Of a DNA stretch of 64,000 bases, positions 13,434 through 31,985 are shown one piece after another. The translations under genes and the position numbers were made by a program. Origin of the DNA: Welwitschia mirabilis (Eukaryota > Gnetophyta > Gnetopsida > Welwitschiales). Location: the NCBI GenBank assembly GCA_051453625.1, contig JBOZIK010000001.1, positions 133,549,833 through 133,613,832 of the forward strand, in the 5' to 3' direction. Positions within the stretch are counted from its first letter, which is position 1, and the number at the start of each line of letters is the position of its first letter. The notes beneath the pieces are model-generated. The model worked only from the letters and a program-made list of their open reading frames with translations. It did not search any database and was not told the origin of the DNA.

Positions 13434-16400
13434 AAAAGAAATGAGTATTATATTAAACTAGAGAATTTACATAAGGGGCAAAAATGCCTTAACTTGAAGG
13501 AAAAAAGTAATCTGATTGTAGTCATAGGAACATACTATATATAAGGAAAAATTAGGGGCAGTAGTACCCCAAAGAACTACGATAAAGTAAGAGCTAATAA
13601 AAATTAAAAGTGAACTACTAAAACGAGAAAGGATAAGGGATTAGTATTATGGTGATTAAGTAGGAATCGTCCCATATCATTTGTTAACACTTTAAATGCC
13701 TAATTAACTTTTTTAAACTTCTCAGCTCCTACTTGGTTCTTGTCTCGCTGCAATCTGAGTGCCTTCTTTCAATAGCTTAACTTAATGGCTTGCAATTGAG
13801 ATCTGTGTGAGATTCCTAGAGTCACAAAATGGAATATTTTTCAAATCATGGATTTTAGTGAGTAAGACTTCCCTTTTTGCAAGGTTCATGATAATATCTT
13901 CATGAGGATCTTGATGTCTCTCTTCTAAGGAAGAATCCAAAGGGGAATTTAACTTCTGTTTATGATTGAGGCTATCTTCAATTTGGAAGACCTCTTGATT
14001 ATGAACTTGGGACTGTTGCTTTTGTGCCTGAGATTCAGCTAGGAAATTTTTTGAAGTCTCTTCTTGTGATAGGAGTAAATTCATCTTTTTTGTTTGAACT
14101 TACTATAGCAGAGTCATCTCTTTCTAAGTGTAGGAGCTTCCTGGCTTAGAATCCCTCTCGAGATTAAAGGATTCATCCATTGTAGTCCTCCTCTTTAATC
14201 TTCTCTTAGGAGGGGTTTCCTGAGAGTTACATTACCAAGGAAAGGGAAAAGGGAAAGGGTCTCATGTGCTTAGATCCCTTGTAGGTTCCAGAGTGTCATA
14301 AGTAATCCTGAGTGTCTAGCTAAGCCTTTGTGTTGTAAAGCCTAAATAAAGAAATAAGAAAGATTAACCTAGTGTCCTAAGTCTAAGACTTTGAGAAAGC
14401 TAAAGTGTAGGCCTAATAATTTCAAATAACAACTAAACTAAATGAAATAGTGGTCTATTACTTTATCCCTCAAACCTCAAGGGGATAGTAGCACCTTACA
14501 GTTGATATGCCCACTAGGTAATTTTGGTATACCACCTGGAAAGAAATGAGATGTCTCCCATTGAACTCTGCTCCTATGTGGAATTTTTTCCCTTACTGCT
14601 GGGATGTCCAAGAGATGAGATATAGAGTCTTCTATTATCTCAAGGGAGATTCTTCTAAAAGTAGTTCTTTATCCCCTCCATCTTCTATAGAACGGGTGAT
14701 ATCGGTATCTAGTTCTCCTTTAAGCTTATGAAAGATAGATCTCCATCCAAAATCTTACACCTTATGCCAAAGTTTAGGGCACCTCTTAAACAAGCTAGGA
14801 TCTATTGGTTCTATGATTAAAAGTTTCTCCACAACTGCTTTGATTTACAAGTGATATCACTTAATCTTCTTGGTTGTATTTATAGGAAATGGGAGTGGGC
14901 ATTATTAAATACCAATTCATTACGCGTATGCCATATCTATCAAAGAATCAACTAAATCCCATATTTTTTGCAAGTTTCAAATATGTTATACTAGTTGTAT
15001 TATCTTTTCATAATTATCATTAATTCAGAGCTCCACCTGCATTGATGGAAGAGGTGCTAAAAATCTTCAAGACAAGATTAGTAAATCAGATAGGTGGAGT
15101 TAACCTATAAGCCCTGCTTGAGAAATTGATCCCTTGTAAGAATTTTATTATATTCCTTTAACCAATAAAATATTTTAATTCTATTTTGAATCTGCCCCTT
15201 CCAAAAAATTTTATAAGCATCATTTTTCCCATACTTTTCGATCAAGATATACTTAGTCATGTCTTTATTGCAAATGTTTAATTACATTAGGTTTCTTCTA
15301 GCTTTGTTAAGATGTTTTTTAAGATAAGATTTCCTCTCTTCATTATTCTAGTTAGGATTCTTATAATTTATAAGATCACTCCATGGTTTTCCTCCATTGA
15401 ATAGGCTTTTGAGAACTCAGTGTGCACCTGTGAGAAGATAATCTTTTGGTCTTTGGATTCTCTAACCTCCTGATTCCTTAGGGTGAGCTATAATCTTTCA
15501 TTTACAGAGATGAATGCCATTTCTATCTTTACCTCCCAACCAAATGAAGTCTTTTAATATTCTATTGATTTTTATGATAATGTTCTTATGGCTAGGGAGC
15601 AGGAGTGAGGAAAGGAGGTGGGAGATAACAGAGGCTATGTATCTGAAAGAGGATATCAGGCACGAATTTGCTAGAATAACCTTTACTTTAGAAGAAAGGA
15701 AGTTATTCTGTCAGGTGTTACATCGTATTTGAATAGATTCTAGGATGTAGTTCCAAGTAAGAATCTTGTGCTAATTCTACACTGGAATTTCCAAGTAGAT
15801 GTCCTTAAGGTCTTCCATTTTGGTATTTAATATTTTGGTGATTTTGCCTCCTTTGGTAATGCTTCTGTCTATAATATGAATTCTAGATTTATTCTAATTA
15901 GTTCACAGGCCAGTGGCTTCTGCAAAGAAATTCATGATATTCCTGATGGCTCTTGCTTGCTGACAGGATGCTTTGGTTTTGATAATTGTATTATTAGTGT
16001 AGTGATTATTAATGAACATTTAACCTCCTATTTTATTGTCAGTTACTCCACTAAATTTAAGAAATCCCTGTAAGATATTCATAATGAGTAGAAAAAGATA
16101 TGGGGATAAAGGTTTCCCTTGCCTTTATCCCTGACCTACTAAAAATAACTTGGATTTATGGTTATTAACATCCACTCTAAATTCAGTTGAAGCTTTCATA
16201 TCTAATCATAAGTTGATGATGTCCAAGTTAAATCCAGTTTTCCTCAAAATATAACCTAATTTTTACTAGCTAATAGAACCATAAGCTTTTACTATGTCTA
16301 ATTTAGCAATAAGTAAAGGAAATTTATGCTTTTTAACAAAATGAATGATTTCATTAGTTAAGAGAATTTGGTCCTGAATATACTTGGATCAGATGAATCT

Positions 16401-18103
16401 AGCTTGATTCTTGGAGATCACTTTGGGGATAAGGGGGACAATACAACCTACCATTATTTTTACAAATATCATGGGTAAAAAATTGTAAATACCTAATAGT
16501 CTGAAGTCTTTAAGTTTATTGGTATCCCATTTTTTAAGAATGAGAACAAGCCTAGTTCTGTTTATTTCCCATGAAATGCATTGTTTATGTAGAATCTTTT
16601 ACATTACATCATGAAGGTTATCTCCAATAACAGAGAAGTAAGTCTTTAAAAGTTTGACTGGATAAATGTCTGGCTCTAGAGATTTGCTATTCTTCATTAA
16701 CCTCACTACTAACTGAATTTCTTCTCTTCCCAAGGGTTTAGTGAGATAAGCATTATCCTTATTAGAAATTCTCTTATCTTCTGGAATAAGTTCAAGAATG
16801 ATATCGTCCTACTTCCACATTTTCTTGAGGCGGGTCTATATTTCCTTGGCTATTTTCTCTTCATTTTTAACTACCTATTCCCTAATGATAAATATCCTAA
16901 TTTTATTATCTACTCTATGTTAATTGACTTAGTGGAAGAAAAACTTGAGCCACTTAATCCTTGAGATTTTCCTCTAGTAATTTTCTCACTTGCATTTATT
17001 TTCTGGAGTTCTATGAAACAATGGTATTTCCTGCTATAGAGGTTATCTTAATTTCCTCCATCTTATTGCTTAGTTTGAATTGTTTATAACTCTTCCTCTA
17101 GGTCCTTTTTTGATTCAAATCTTTTCTTACCCTTCCTTCTCCAATCCTTGTCATGTGCTCTAATGGTGTTTAAGCCTCTATAGAAAAAAGCGTGAGGGTA
17201 TGTATTGTTATATTAACTCCATATATTCTCAACTCATTTTCTATCTTCTGTCCTTGTGATCTAGTAGTGTTCCATCCGAAAAGAGACTTTAGGAAGTGCT
17301 ATCATTCCTATTCTGTATTTGATAGGTCAGTGATCTGAGGCTATTCTATTTAACCTACAAGTTTTAATTATAAGCTTTACTATATCCTTTCTGATGAGAA
17401 TTCTGTATATCCTAGACATCACCTAGTTGCTTCTCGTCCTTCTATTACATCAGGTGTATTTACACCTTGAAAGCGGTACATCTGAAAGGTTATTCTGCAC
17501 CATAAAGTCTCTAAGGATTGCTACCCCTATGCTATTCTAGTTTTCATCCCCCATTTTCTCTTAGAAGTGCAGACATTGATTAAAATCCCTTAATATTAAC
17601 AACTTGGTTTTATCCATAAGTATTCTCTAAAGATCCTCTAAGGTGAAGGTTTTATTTGAGCTATTTTAAGGGCTGTAAATATTTATTATGATCCATCATT
17701 CTTCCTTTAGAAATATAGTTAGGTGATTCTTATTGCTATTAACTAAGTCTGCCTCCTTATTCATGAGAGTCATAAAACCTCCTGAGTTTTCTTGAGCTGC
17801 AGAGGTGAAGATGTTTTATTATTGCCCTAGGTTTTTTAATTTCATACCATCTAACATTTTTGTTTCTTGTAAATAAACTAATTTAATATTAAATTTACTG
17901 ACTATATCTCTTAGGGTCTTTATCTTGTAGGAGGATCTTAATCCCCTATAATTCTATTTAAGGTAATCTATTAGGTCTATTTTTCCCCTTTCTGAGTGCC
18001 TCTTGACCTTTTTTCAAAGTGTCTTTGATGGTTACATGGAATCTATTGACCACATTTTTTTTAGTTTCCCTGTCTTAAAGGATTTTATTACTAGGCCTTT
18101 CTT
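13434..18103 (-). mobile_element. LINE (L1-type) copy A, minus strand, decayed
   Basis: Reverse-strand reading of about 16.0-16.4 kb gives the reverse-transcriptase palm in order: SKYIQDQILLTNEIIHFVKK, then LLIAKLDIVKAYGSIS (normally KAYD), then QGKPLSPYLFLL (normally QGDPLSP) followed by NILQGFL. The endonuclease half lies at about 16800-18103 and the C-terminal/3' region towards 13434. A 100-residue minus ORF at 13782-14084 (starting MNLLLSQEETSKNF) belongs to no domain I recognise. Stop codons and frameshifts occur throughout. ORF1 and the extreme 5' end are lost at the gap. Confidence 0.75.
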
Positions 18104-18203
18104 NNNNNNNNNNNNNNNNNNNNNNNNNNNNNNNNNNNNNNNNNNNNNNNNNNNNNNNNNNNNNNNNNNNNNNNNNNNNNNNNNNNNNNNNNNNNNNNNN
18201 NNN
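18104..18203. other. Assembly gap (100 N) between two LINE copies
   Basis: Placeholder gap. Sequence left of it ends in the endonuclease region of LINE copy A. Sequence right of it begins in the distal endonuclease region of copy B. Confidence 0.95.
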
Positions 18204-20040
18204 AGTTTAGAGATGATATCGTCCTACTTTCACATTAATTGAGGGGATTTGCATTTCCTTTACTATTTCCTCTTTATTTTCGACTACTTGTTCCCTAATT
18301 ATAAGCCTCTTGATTCTATTATCTGATATGTGCTGGTTGACTTGCTAGAAGAAAAACTTGGTATGTCTGTCCTCCTCCTTAAACCACTTAATCCTTGACC
18401 TTTTCCTCTAATAACTTTTCTTGTCTACATTTACTTCCTAGAGTTACGTGAGACAATGGTATTCCCTGCTATTGAAGGTTGTTTTGATCTCCTCCATCTT
18501 CTTGCTCAGTTTGAATTTTCTGTAACTCTTCCTCTATGTCCTTTTTTAATTTATATCTTTTCGTATCCTTTCTTCTTCAATACTTAATGTGTGCTCTAAG
18601 GGTGTTTAAGCCTCTATAGAGAAAAGTGAGAGGATGTATGTCATTATATTAACTCCATATCTTTTTGATTAATGTTTTGGTTTCTGTCTTTGTGATCCAG
18701 TAGCATTTCATCTAAAAAGAGGCTTTAGGGGTGTTATCACATCTATTCTATTTTTAACAAGTCAGTGAGTAAAGGCTATTCTATTTAGCCCACAGATTTG
18801 ATTGGGAGCTTTACTATATCCTTTGCAATGAAAATTCTATCTACCCTAGACATTACTTAGTTACCTCCCATCCTTCTATTAGACCAGGTATATTTACACC
18901 TTAAAAGAGGTACATCTGAAGGATTATTCTACACCATAAAATCTCTAAGAATTTTTGTCCCTCTGTTGTTCTAGTTTTCACCCTCTGTTTTCTCCTAGTG
19001 ATGTAGACATTGATTAAAATCCTCCATTATTAACCACTTGGTCTTAGTCACCATTATCCTCTAAAGATCCTCTAAGGCGAAGGCTTTGTTTAGGTTGTTC
19101 TGAGGGCTATAAATGTTTATTATGTTCCATTCTTCTTTTTTAGAAAGATAATTAAGTAATTCATACTACTGTTAACTAATTCTACCTCCTTATTCATGAG
19201 AGTTATAAGACTTTTTGAGTTTCCTTAAGCTATAGAGGTGAAAATGTTTCACTATCATCCTAGGTTCTCTAATTTCATGCCATCTTATATTATTGTTTCC
19301 TATAAATAAGTTAATTTAATATTAAATTTACTGACTAGATTTCTTAAGGTCTTTTTCTTATAGGAGGACCCTAATGTCCTACAATTCCATGTGAGACAAT
19401 CTATTAGGTCTGTTTTCACCCCTTTCTGGGCACCCCTTGACCTTTTTTTAGAGTGTCTTTAATAGTTACTTGGAAGCTATTGACCACATTTTCTATAGTT
19501 TTCCTCTCTCGAAGGATTCTATTACTGGGTCTTCATTTCATCTAAACTTCAATGTCATTTGACTCATATGTGTTTATTGAGTTTTGGGATTGTTGATTTT
19601 ATTTGGTCTCTTGTTTCATAAGGTGTTGAAATGGGTTGTATCCCCTATTTTTTCATTCTTTTCCTTTGGATAAGTCATGGTATTCTTTACCATTTTCTCT
19701 TTCTTTTATTTATGCCAGCAATCATTCTGATTGTGCCCTATTTTTCCATAAAAAGAACATGTTTTCTTTTGTTTTTCTTTAATGTCAATCGGTCTTTTTC
19801 TACATTCTTCCTTTTCATGACCCTTTCTTCTGCAATGGGAGCATTTATTTTCTATTGTCACACATCTTCTTGAGATGTGTCTTGACTTTCCACATGTTTC
19901 ACATGGGACTAGGAGGTTCTCATAGGTGACTTCAAGGTTGTATGTGCCTCATGTCTTATTTTCTATTCATTCTTCACTTGCAAGATGTTTTTCTTTGACT
20001 ACATGATAGCAATTATTGCTCCTCTTTTTAACATGATTTT
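18204..20040 (-). mobile_element. LINE copy B, minus strand: endonuclease region plus ORF1 with zinc knuckles
   Basis: 18204-19545 is a diverged direct duplicate of 16790-18103 (for example both start GATGATATCGTCCTACTT and both carry ACCACATTTT..CTCGAAGG-type phrases near the end). Upstream on the minus strand, at about 19915-19690, an ORF1 segment encodes CCHC knuckles: CETCGKSRHISRRC, CSHCRRKGHEKEEC, and a third, CSFYGKIGHNQNDC, that has lost one Cys (Tyr). This is the nucleic-acid-binding part of plant LINE ORF1. The RT half of this copy is absent, replaced by the gap and copy A. Confidence 0.75.
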
Positions 20041-22675
<2,635 letters not shown>

Positions 22676-22911
22676 ATATTGAAGGCTCGTTTAACCTTTC
22701 TAAAGTCTTTTAGATCTTATGATTCTAGAAGGGTTGTCTAATAATCTTATAATTTGTTATTAAATCTTTTTCATAAGAGTTAAGATCTTCTTTAGTTAGG
22801 AGTTTTAGTCTTCTTTAAATAGTATATGACTTTAAGTGTGCATGATTGTTGTAATTTCTAATTGAGATAACATAATAAAATGGGTCCTCTCAAGCACGCC
22901 AAATTAGTTTT
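22676..22911. other. Short unassigned A+T-rich segment
   Basis: Separates the psaB insertion from the dispersed repeat. Nothing recognised. Confidence 0.4.
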
Positions 22912-23543
22912 TATGATTTTAAGGTAACATTTCTAATGACTTAATTCAAATGACTCAAATAAAATTATTTTGTTTAATAAACACAATTTTCCAAAGTTTT
23001 AAATTGAAAAAGGATTGAAATAAATGTTTAAATTCAGTTTTGAAAGTGGAATGCTTATTCTTTTGAGAAAATAGTAATTGAAAACAATGTGATTTTATAA
23101 CGGAGACATAGCTAAACAATTCTTAAAAAACCTGAGATTTTAATAATGAATAAGATGCATAAAATGATGATTACTTTAGAAAAATTCCCTTTCTTAATGG
23201 ACTAAAAACATAGAAAACAGAACTAAAAATTTTCAAGGACAGAATTTTGAGAAAAGAATAGTAAATGATATTTTCAAAATACTAAATGATATTTTTAGCT
23301 AATTGAAATGCAAATATAGAATGATAAATGAATAAAACATATTTAGAATAATTTAAAGATGAATTTTATTGACTTTGAAAAAATGACACAAATTTCATGC
23401 TAATTTGGACCTTTTGAAAAGTGAAAAAGGTCAATCTATAACTTGTCAAGCCTTTCGGGATCGATGATGATGTTAGCTGGACTTAACTCTTGGCTGGAAA
23501 TCTTCTTTTTAGTGGCTGATTCATTAATTCTATGTTATCTCTC

Positions 23544-23628
<85 letters not shown>

Positions 23629-24090
23629 GATTTTATAAAGAAAAGTAAAAAGGAGGTTAAGAGAGTAATGGATATGGGAAGATTTATTGGGATTTGAATT
23701 AGAAAAGGTAAGGATAGATGTGAAAGTCTAGATTTAGATCAGAAGTCAAATTTGACTTTTCTTCTTACTTTTGAAGACACTCTTCTAAGGACAACATTTC
23801 TAAGATAATGTTCTAAAAGTAGAGTTTTAAAAACTATCATTTTTTAGTAGAAAACTTTGAAAATAATCCTTTTTTCAAAATGGACATTTTGAAGATTTTC
23901 CTGAAAAATGAGAGTTCTAAAAGTAGATGGACTTCTAAAGGTAAATTTCTGCATACAAATTTCTAAAGATAGAGTTTTGAAGACATATTTCTGAAGATAT
24001 ATTTTGAAGACCTTTTTAGTATTGTTTTTAATTTATTTATTATTTTTGAGGAATTACTTAATTTGGTTTGATGCTTGATGAATTCTCCAT
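22912..24090 (+). repeat. Dispersed repeat, copy 2 (about 1.2 kb)
   Basis: Same-orientation partner of 2232-3355. It carries a long CT microsatellite where copy 1 has only a short TTC/T-rich patch. The tandem-like AAGATATATTTTGAAGACC units near the right end match copy 1. No ORF of interest. Confidence 0.65.
23539..23624. repeat. (CT)n microsatellite
   Basis: A nearly pure CT dinucleotide run of roughly 85 bases with one or two CTAT interruptions, inside dispersed-repeat copy 2. The long Ser/Leu open frame across it is an artefact. Confidence 0.97.
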
Positions 24091-25050
24091 TACACATTCA
24101 TCATTTTATAAATTGATAAGGTATTACACTCCATCTATCAATGCTTTAAGAATTAAGTCCATGATGGATTTCTTTCCCTAATGATTCATTGACATGTCAT
24201 TTGTCTAAATAAAAAGATGATTTGAGAAAGGCATTGTCTCTTTAAGCTATATTCATTTTCAAAAGAAGTGAATCTAATGAATAGACTTTTAAACATTATA
24301 TGGCTTATCCACTATAATGTGTTTTATTTTAAGCTATTTTCTAGAACATAACCTCTAGTTGATTCATAATGGTAAATTCATGGGATTCGCTTAAGTAGAC
24401 AATGGATCATGTTTATTACTTGTATAGCTATAGAACTCTCTTAATGTTATTTGCTTTTACTCACTGTTTAGCTCCTTGGTATAATCATTAATGAAATGTA
24501 GACAATGTAGAACATGTTTGAAAATCTTGTTCTAACGCACTTTAAACATTGCTAGCTCTTCCTAAACTGAAGCATTTTATTTCATATCATTGACATCATG
24601 GGCTTTCTTTAAACTTGATTTGTTTCATCTAGAATTTTCTTTAGTAGTTTGTCCCTCTTGTGGCTTAGAGAAAAGTTTTTCACTTAATGAATGCATATAT
24701 ATAGCTTGCATTTGATTGTGACTATCTAAAGCTTTGCAATGTTACAAACCACATTAGAAAGAGATTTTCTTTGATGATGTGCATTTTTCATTTTCTAGTT
24801 GTAAGTCTTTTAGGCTTTTATCTCAAATTCTTTCTTTCTGATTTGTAAATGTTATTTATCTCGTAGATCTAATTTTGTTAATATTAATATAAAACTTTTA
24901 TTTAGCATTCAATACCACCCTTCCCTTACATTACTTATTGTTTTCCCCTTTGCTTTTAAACATATTTTATTTCTCTAAACCTTAAGCTCAAATCTCCTTT
25001 TATACTATTATTCTTTCTAAAAAAGTAGCACATTAAAAACCTTGTGTTTT
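24091..25050. other. A+T-rich DNA without recognised genes
   Basis: Only short ORFs. No conserved protein, RNA or repeat was identified. Confidence 0.4.
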
Positions 25051-26305
25051 AAATTAATTTAAATTGGGTAGCATTGAACTCAAAATTTTAATGACTGCAT
25101 TTTCCATAAGAATACCACCACCACGACAGGCTACACGAATAAGTTAAGTACGCCTAAGGACTTATAGTATGCCAATCACATCATCTAAAGGATTAAATCT
25201 ACAAACTTTTCAATGAAAGACACATATCTCACTAGTTATAAAACCATCCTATTAACTTAAATTAATTTAAATTAATAATTTATTAATTTGTAAAACAAAA
25301 TGTTCATTATTTACAAAAAAAAAAATGTTTCTTTTTATGACAACATCTAACTCATGTTGTAAACTTTTTTTTCTTGTTTTCCCTTTTATGAACAAAAAAT
25401 CCTAGCACCATAGGGATTACGCGGAATTTGGTTGGGGTTGCCCATAACACCCCTCTGTTCCTTGTTGTTTTAACCATACTTTAAATTAATTAAATTTGGT
25501 ATGTTGAACTTGAAACTTTTGATGACTGCACTTGCCGTAAGAGTATAACCACCACGATCACCTAAACAAATAATTTTATTACACCTAGTATGCCAATTAC
25601 CTCATTCAAAGGATTGAATCCATAACCTTTTCAATGAAGGACACGTTTTACTAGTTAGAAAACCATGTTATTAACTTAAATTAATTTAAATAAATAATTC
25701 ATTAATTTGTCGAAGAAAATCTTTGTTATTTACATAAAAATGTTTCTTTTTATGTAACAAAGCATCTAACACATGTAGTAAACTTTGTTCCTTTTTTCCC
25801 TCTTTTACAAGTAGGGAATCCTAGCACCACAAGGATTATGCAGGATTTGGTTACGGCTACCCACAACAACTCTCGGTTTTTTACCGTTTAACTATAGTTT
25901 AAATTAATTTAAATTGGGTGATGTTGAACTAAAAATTCTTGGTGACTAAACTTTCCATAAAAGTACAACCACTACAATCATCGAAATAAATAATTTAATT
26001 ATATTAGCATGCTAATCACATCATCCAAAGGATTGAATCTACAACCTTTTCAATGAAAGACACATATCTCACTAGTTATAAAACCATCCTATTAATCTAA
26101 ATTAATTTAAATTAATAATTTATTAAAAAATCTTTATTATTTACATAACAATATTTCTTTTTATTTATCAAAATATGTAACTCAAGTAAGAAACTTTATT
26201 TTTCCCTTTTTTTTTTTAACACAAATAGAAAATCATAAAGCCACAAAAATTATGCAGGATATGATTAAGAGCTGCCCATAACACTCTCTAAATCCTTTGG
26301 CGATT
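25051..26305 (-). repeat. Tandem trimer of a ~420-bp unit containing a tRNA-like (SINE-type) module, next to FTSH5
   Basis: Units begin with AAATTAATTTAAATTGGGT-like sequence at 25051, 25482 and 25901. Within each, the minus strand carries a tRNA-like promoter: an A-box-like TAACTAGTGAGA (or TAACTAGTAAAA) about 30 bases before a B-box-like GATTCAATCC. The modules lie at about 25187-25249, 25608-25670 and 26026-26090. The sequence after the B box (TTGGCATACTA...) matches plus-strand copies near 45.3-46.3 kb, so this is a dispersed family. A further ~200 bp per unit carries TAGGGAATCCTAGCACCA and GGATTTGGTTA..GCTGCCCA phrases. The last unit ends where the FTSH5 leader begins. Confidence 0.75.
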
Positions 26306-26660
26306 TAAACTCCACACAAGCTCTACCCCCAAACATTTTTGAGATGATACGTTGTAGCCTCACTTTCTTGATCTGTGGCAACAACCGTTGAACCGTCTGA
26401 TATTTTCAAAATAATTGTAGGGAGCACAGAGATTACCACTTACGTCTGCAATCTGCAGACGGCGACACGACCAGCAGAAGGAATCGTCATCAAACTTAAG
26501 GCGGAAACTAAACCAGGTGGCACCCTGAACCGCGCTGGATGTGGCAAACCCATAGTGACAAAATAATCTCAATTTCGTTTCCAGTTTCTTACTCAACTCC
26601 AGCAGATTTAATGTTCCACAGCAGTCAGACGCGGTGCTTGCAGGGCTTACAACACCATCC
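26306..26660 (+). promoter_or_regulatory. Upstream region and 5' leader of the FTSH5-type gene, with overlapping upstream ATGs
   Basis: Base composition shifts sharply from A+T-rich repeat to G+C-richer DNA at about 26306, where the last unit of a tandem repeat stops. No convincing TATA box is visible. Two upstream ATGs (26539 and 26611) share one frame that stays open to 26835 and overlaps the main start out of frame. If both were in the mRNA they would hinder initiation at 26661. So the transcription start probably lies close to the gene, or a leader intron removes them. The start site cannot be set from sequence alone. Confidence 0.45.
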
Positions 26661-30926
<4,266 letters not shown>

Positions 30927-31845
30927 CCACTTATGTATCATTATATTTGTCACGGAATACTGAAAAGTTTTGAAATGGTTGTACAACACATCCTGGACAT
31001 ACCAGTGAGTAATCAATTATTTGTTCTTCTTTTGACATGGCAAGGAAGGCCTTTATAAGGGCTTTGGTTGTATCATCAATTCTTTCTTGTAAAAGTCAGC
31101 TATAGTTTGCTCAAGTTGGATTTTGACGGTTGAGTTGTGTGTTAATGTTACGACCAAACTACATACAAGGATATGTTAGCTCTTGCTCTACCAAAGGTTG
31201 AAATGAATTTCTAGATACTGACCAGCCATAGTTCTTACAACCAGCTGAAACAAAGCAGAGGCACTGCCTTTGTAGACCACTTTTCTTTGCTGCATTTTTA
31301 TGAGAAAGAACCGCCAAGCATGGGTACTGTCCGATTATGTTATGCCTGTTGATTATTGCATCCTTACATTCTATCCATATTGGCATTGATGGGGAATTCT
31401 CCTTGTTGGTTGGTTAAACACTTTCCATGACCATGAAAAGCCATGTCTCATGACATCAAAAAGTGTTTAGAAAGATTAATTATAATTTGTTAGATATTTT
31501 TTTAATAAAACTATCCAGATAACATCTATATTCCAACTGAAAATTCAAGTTCATATAACTTGGAATTCAGATTTGATTATGAAGGAACGAGAAAGTAGCT
31601 TTTTCACCCTTGACTACTGAAGGTAATCCCTCAGTATCTGTTCTTGTGAGAAACAGAAACTTGTCTATACAGGTTTATTTAAATCCTCATACTTTTGGAT
31701 TTTTCATAATTTCTGGAGAATGCCTGAAAGATTTGAAAACAGACTAATACAAAGTCAAAGAGAAAAGAGAAATATAGAAAGATGAGAGAAAATTTAAGAA
31801 CAGTGATGTCTTAGGAGTGCTTTATTCATATGATGCCTAATTGTT
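30927..31845 (+). other. FTSH5 3' flank
   Basis: The first few hundred bases after the TAG at 30924 are less A+T-rich than the repeats and probably hold the 3' untranslated region. AATAAA-like TTAATAAAACT occurs near 31501, but the end of the transcript cannot be fixed. No other gene is seen. Confidence 0.4.
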
Positions 31846-31985
31846 GATGGGTAAGTCTCATTGCCATCACGCCTAAGAAAAACGAAGAGTGGTTGACAAA
31901 GTTGTAGATATGCATAGACTATAAAGCCTTAAACAAGGCAACTTTCAATAAGCAATTTTCGATATCTGTTATTGAGGATTTTAAA
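31846..31985 (+). mobile_element. Ty3/gypsy reverse transcriptase fragment
   Basis: Plus-strand reading gives LIAITPKKNEEW, then after a stop ICIDYKALNKATFNKQFSIS and VIEDF. This matches the invariant gypsy RT block 'KKDGSWRMCIDYRALNKAT..FPIPVIEDLLDEL'. Only about 45 residues are recognisable and the flanks lose similarity at once, so it is a small, 5'- and 3'-truncated fragment. Confidence 0.8.

Noticed and set aside
23443-23697. 84-residue ORF with a Leu-Ser repeat
   Set aside because: It is a translation of the CT microsatellite.
25187-25249. Possible true tRNA gene on the minus strand
   Set aside because: A and B boxes are present, but no acceptor stem or anticodon stem pairs convincingly, and the same module recurs in repeats. 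SINE-type is the better reading.
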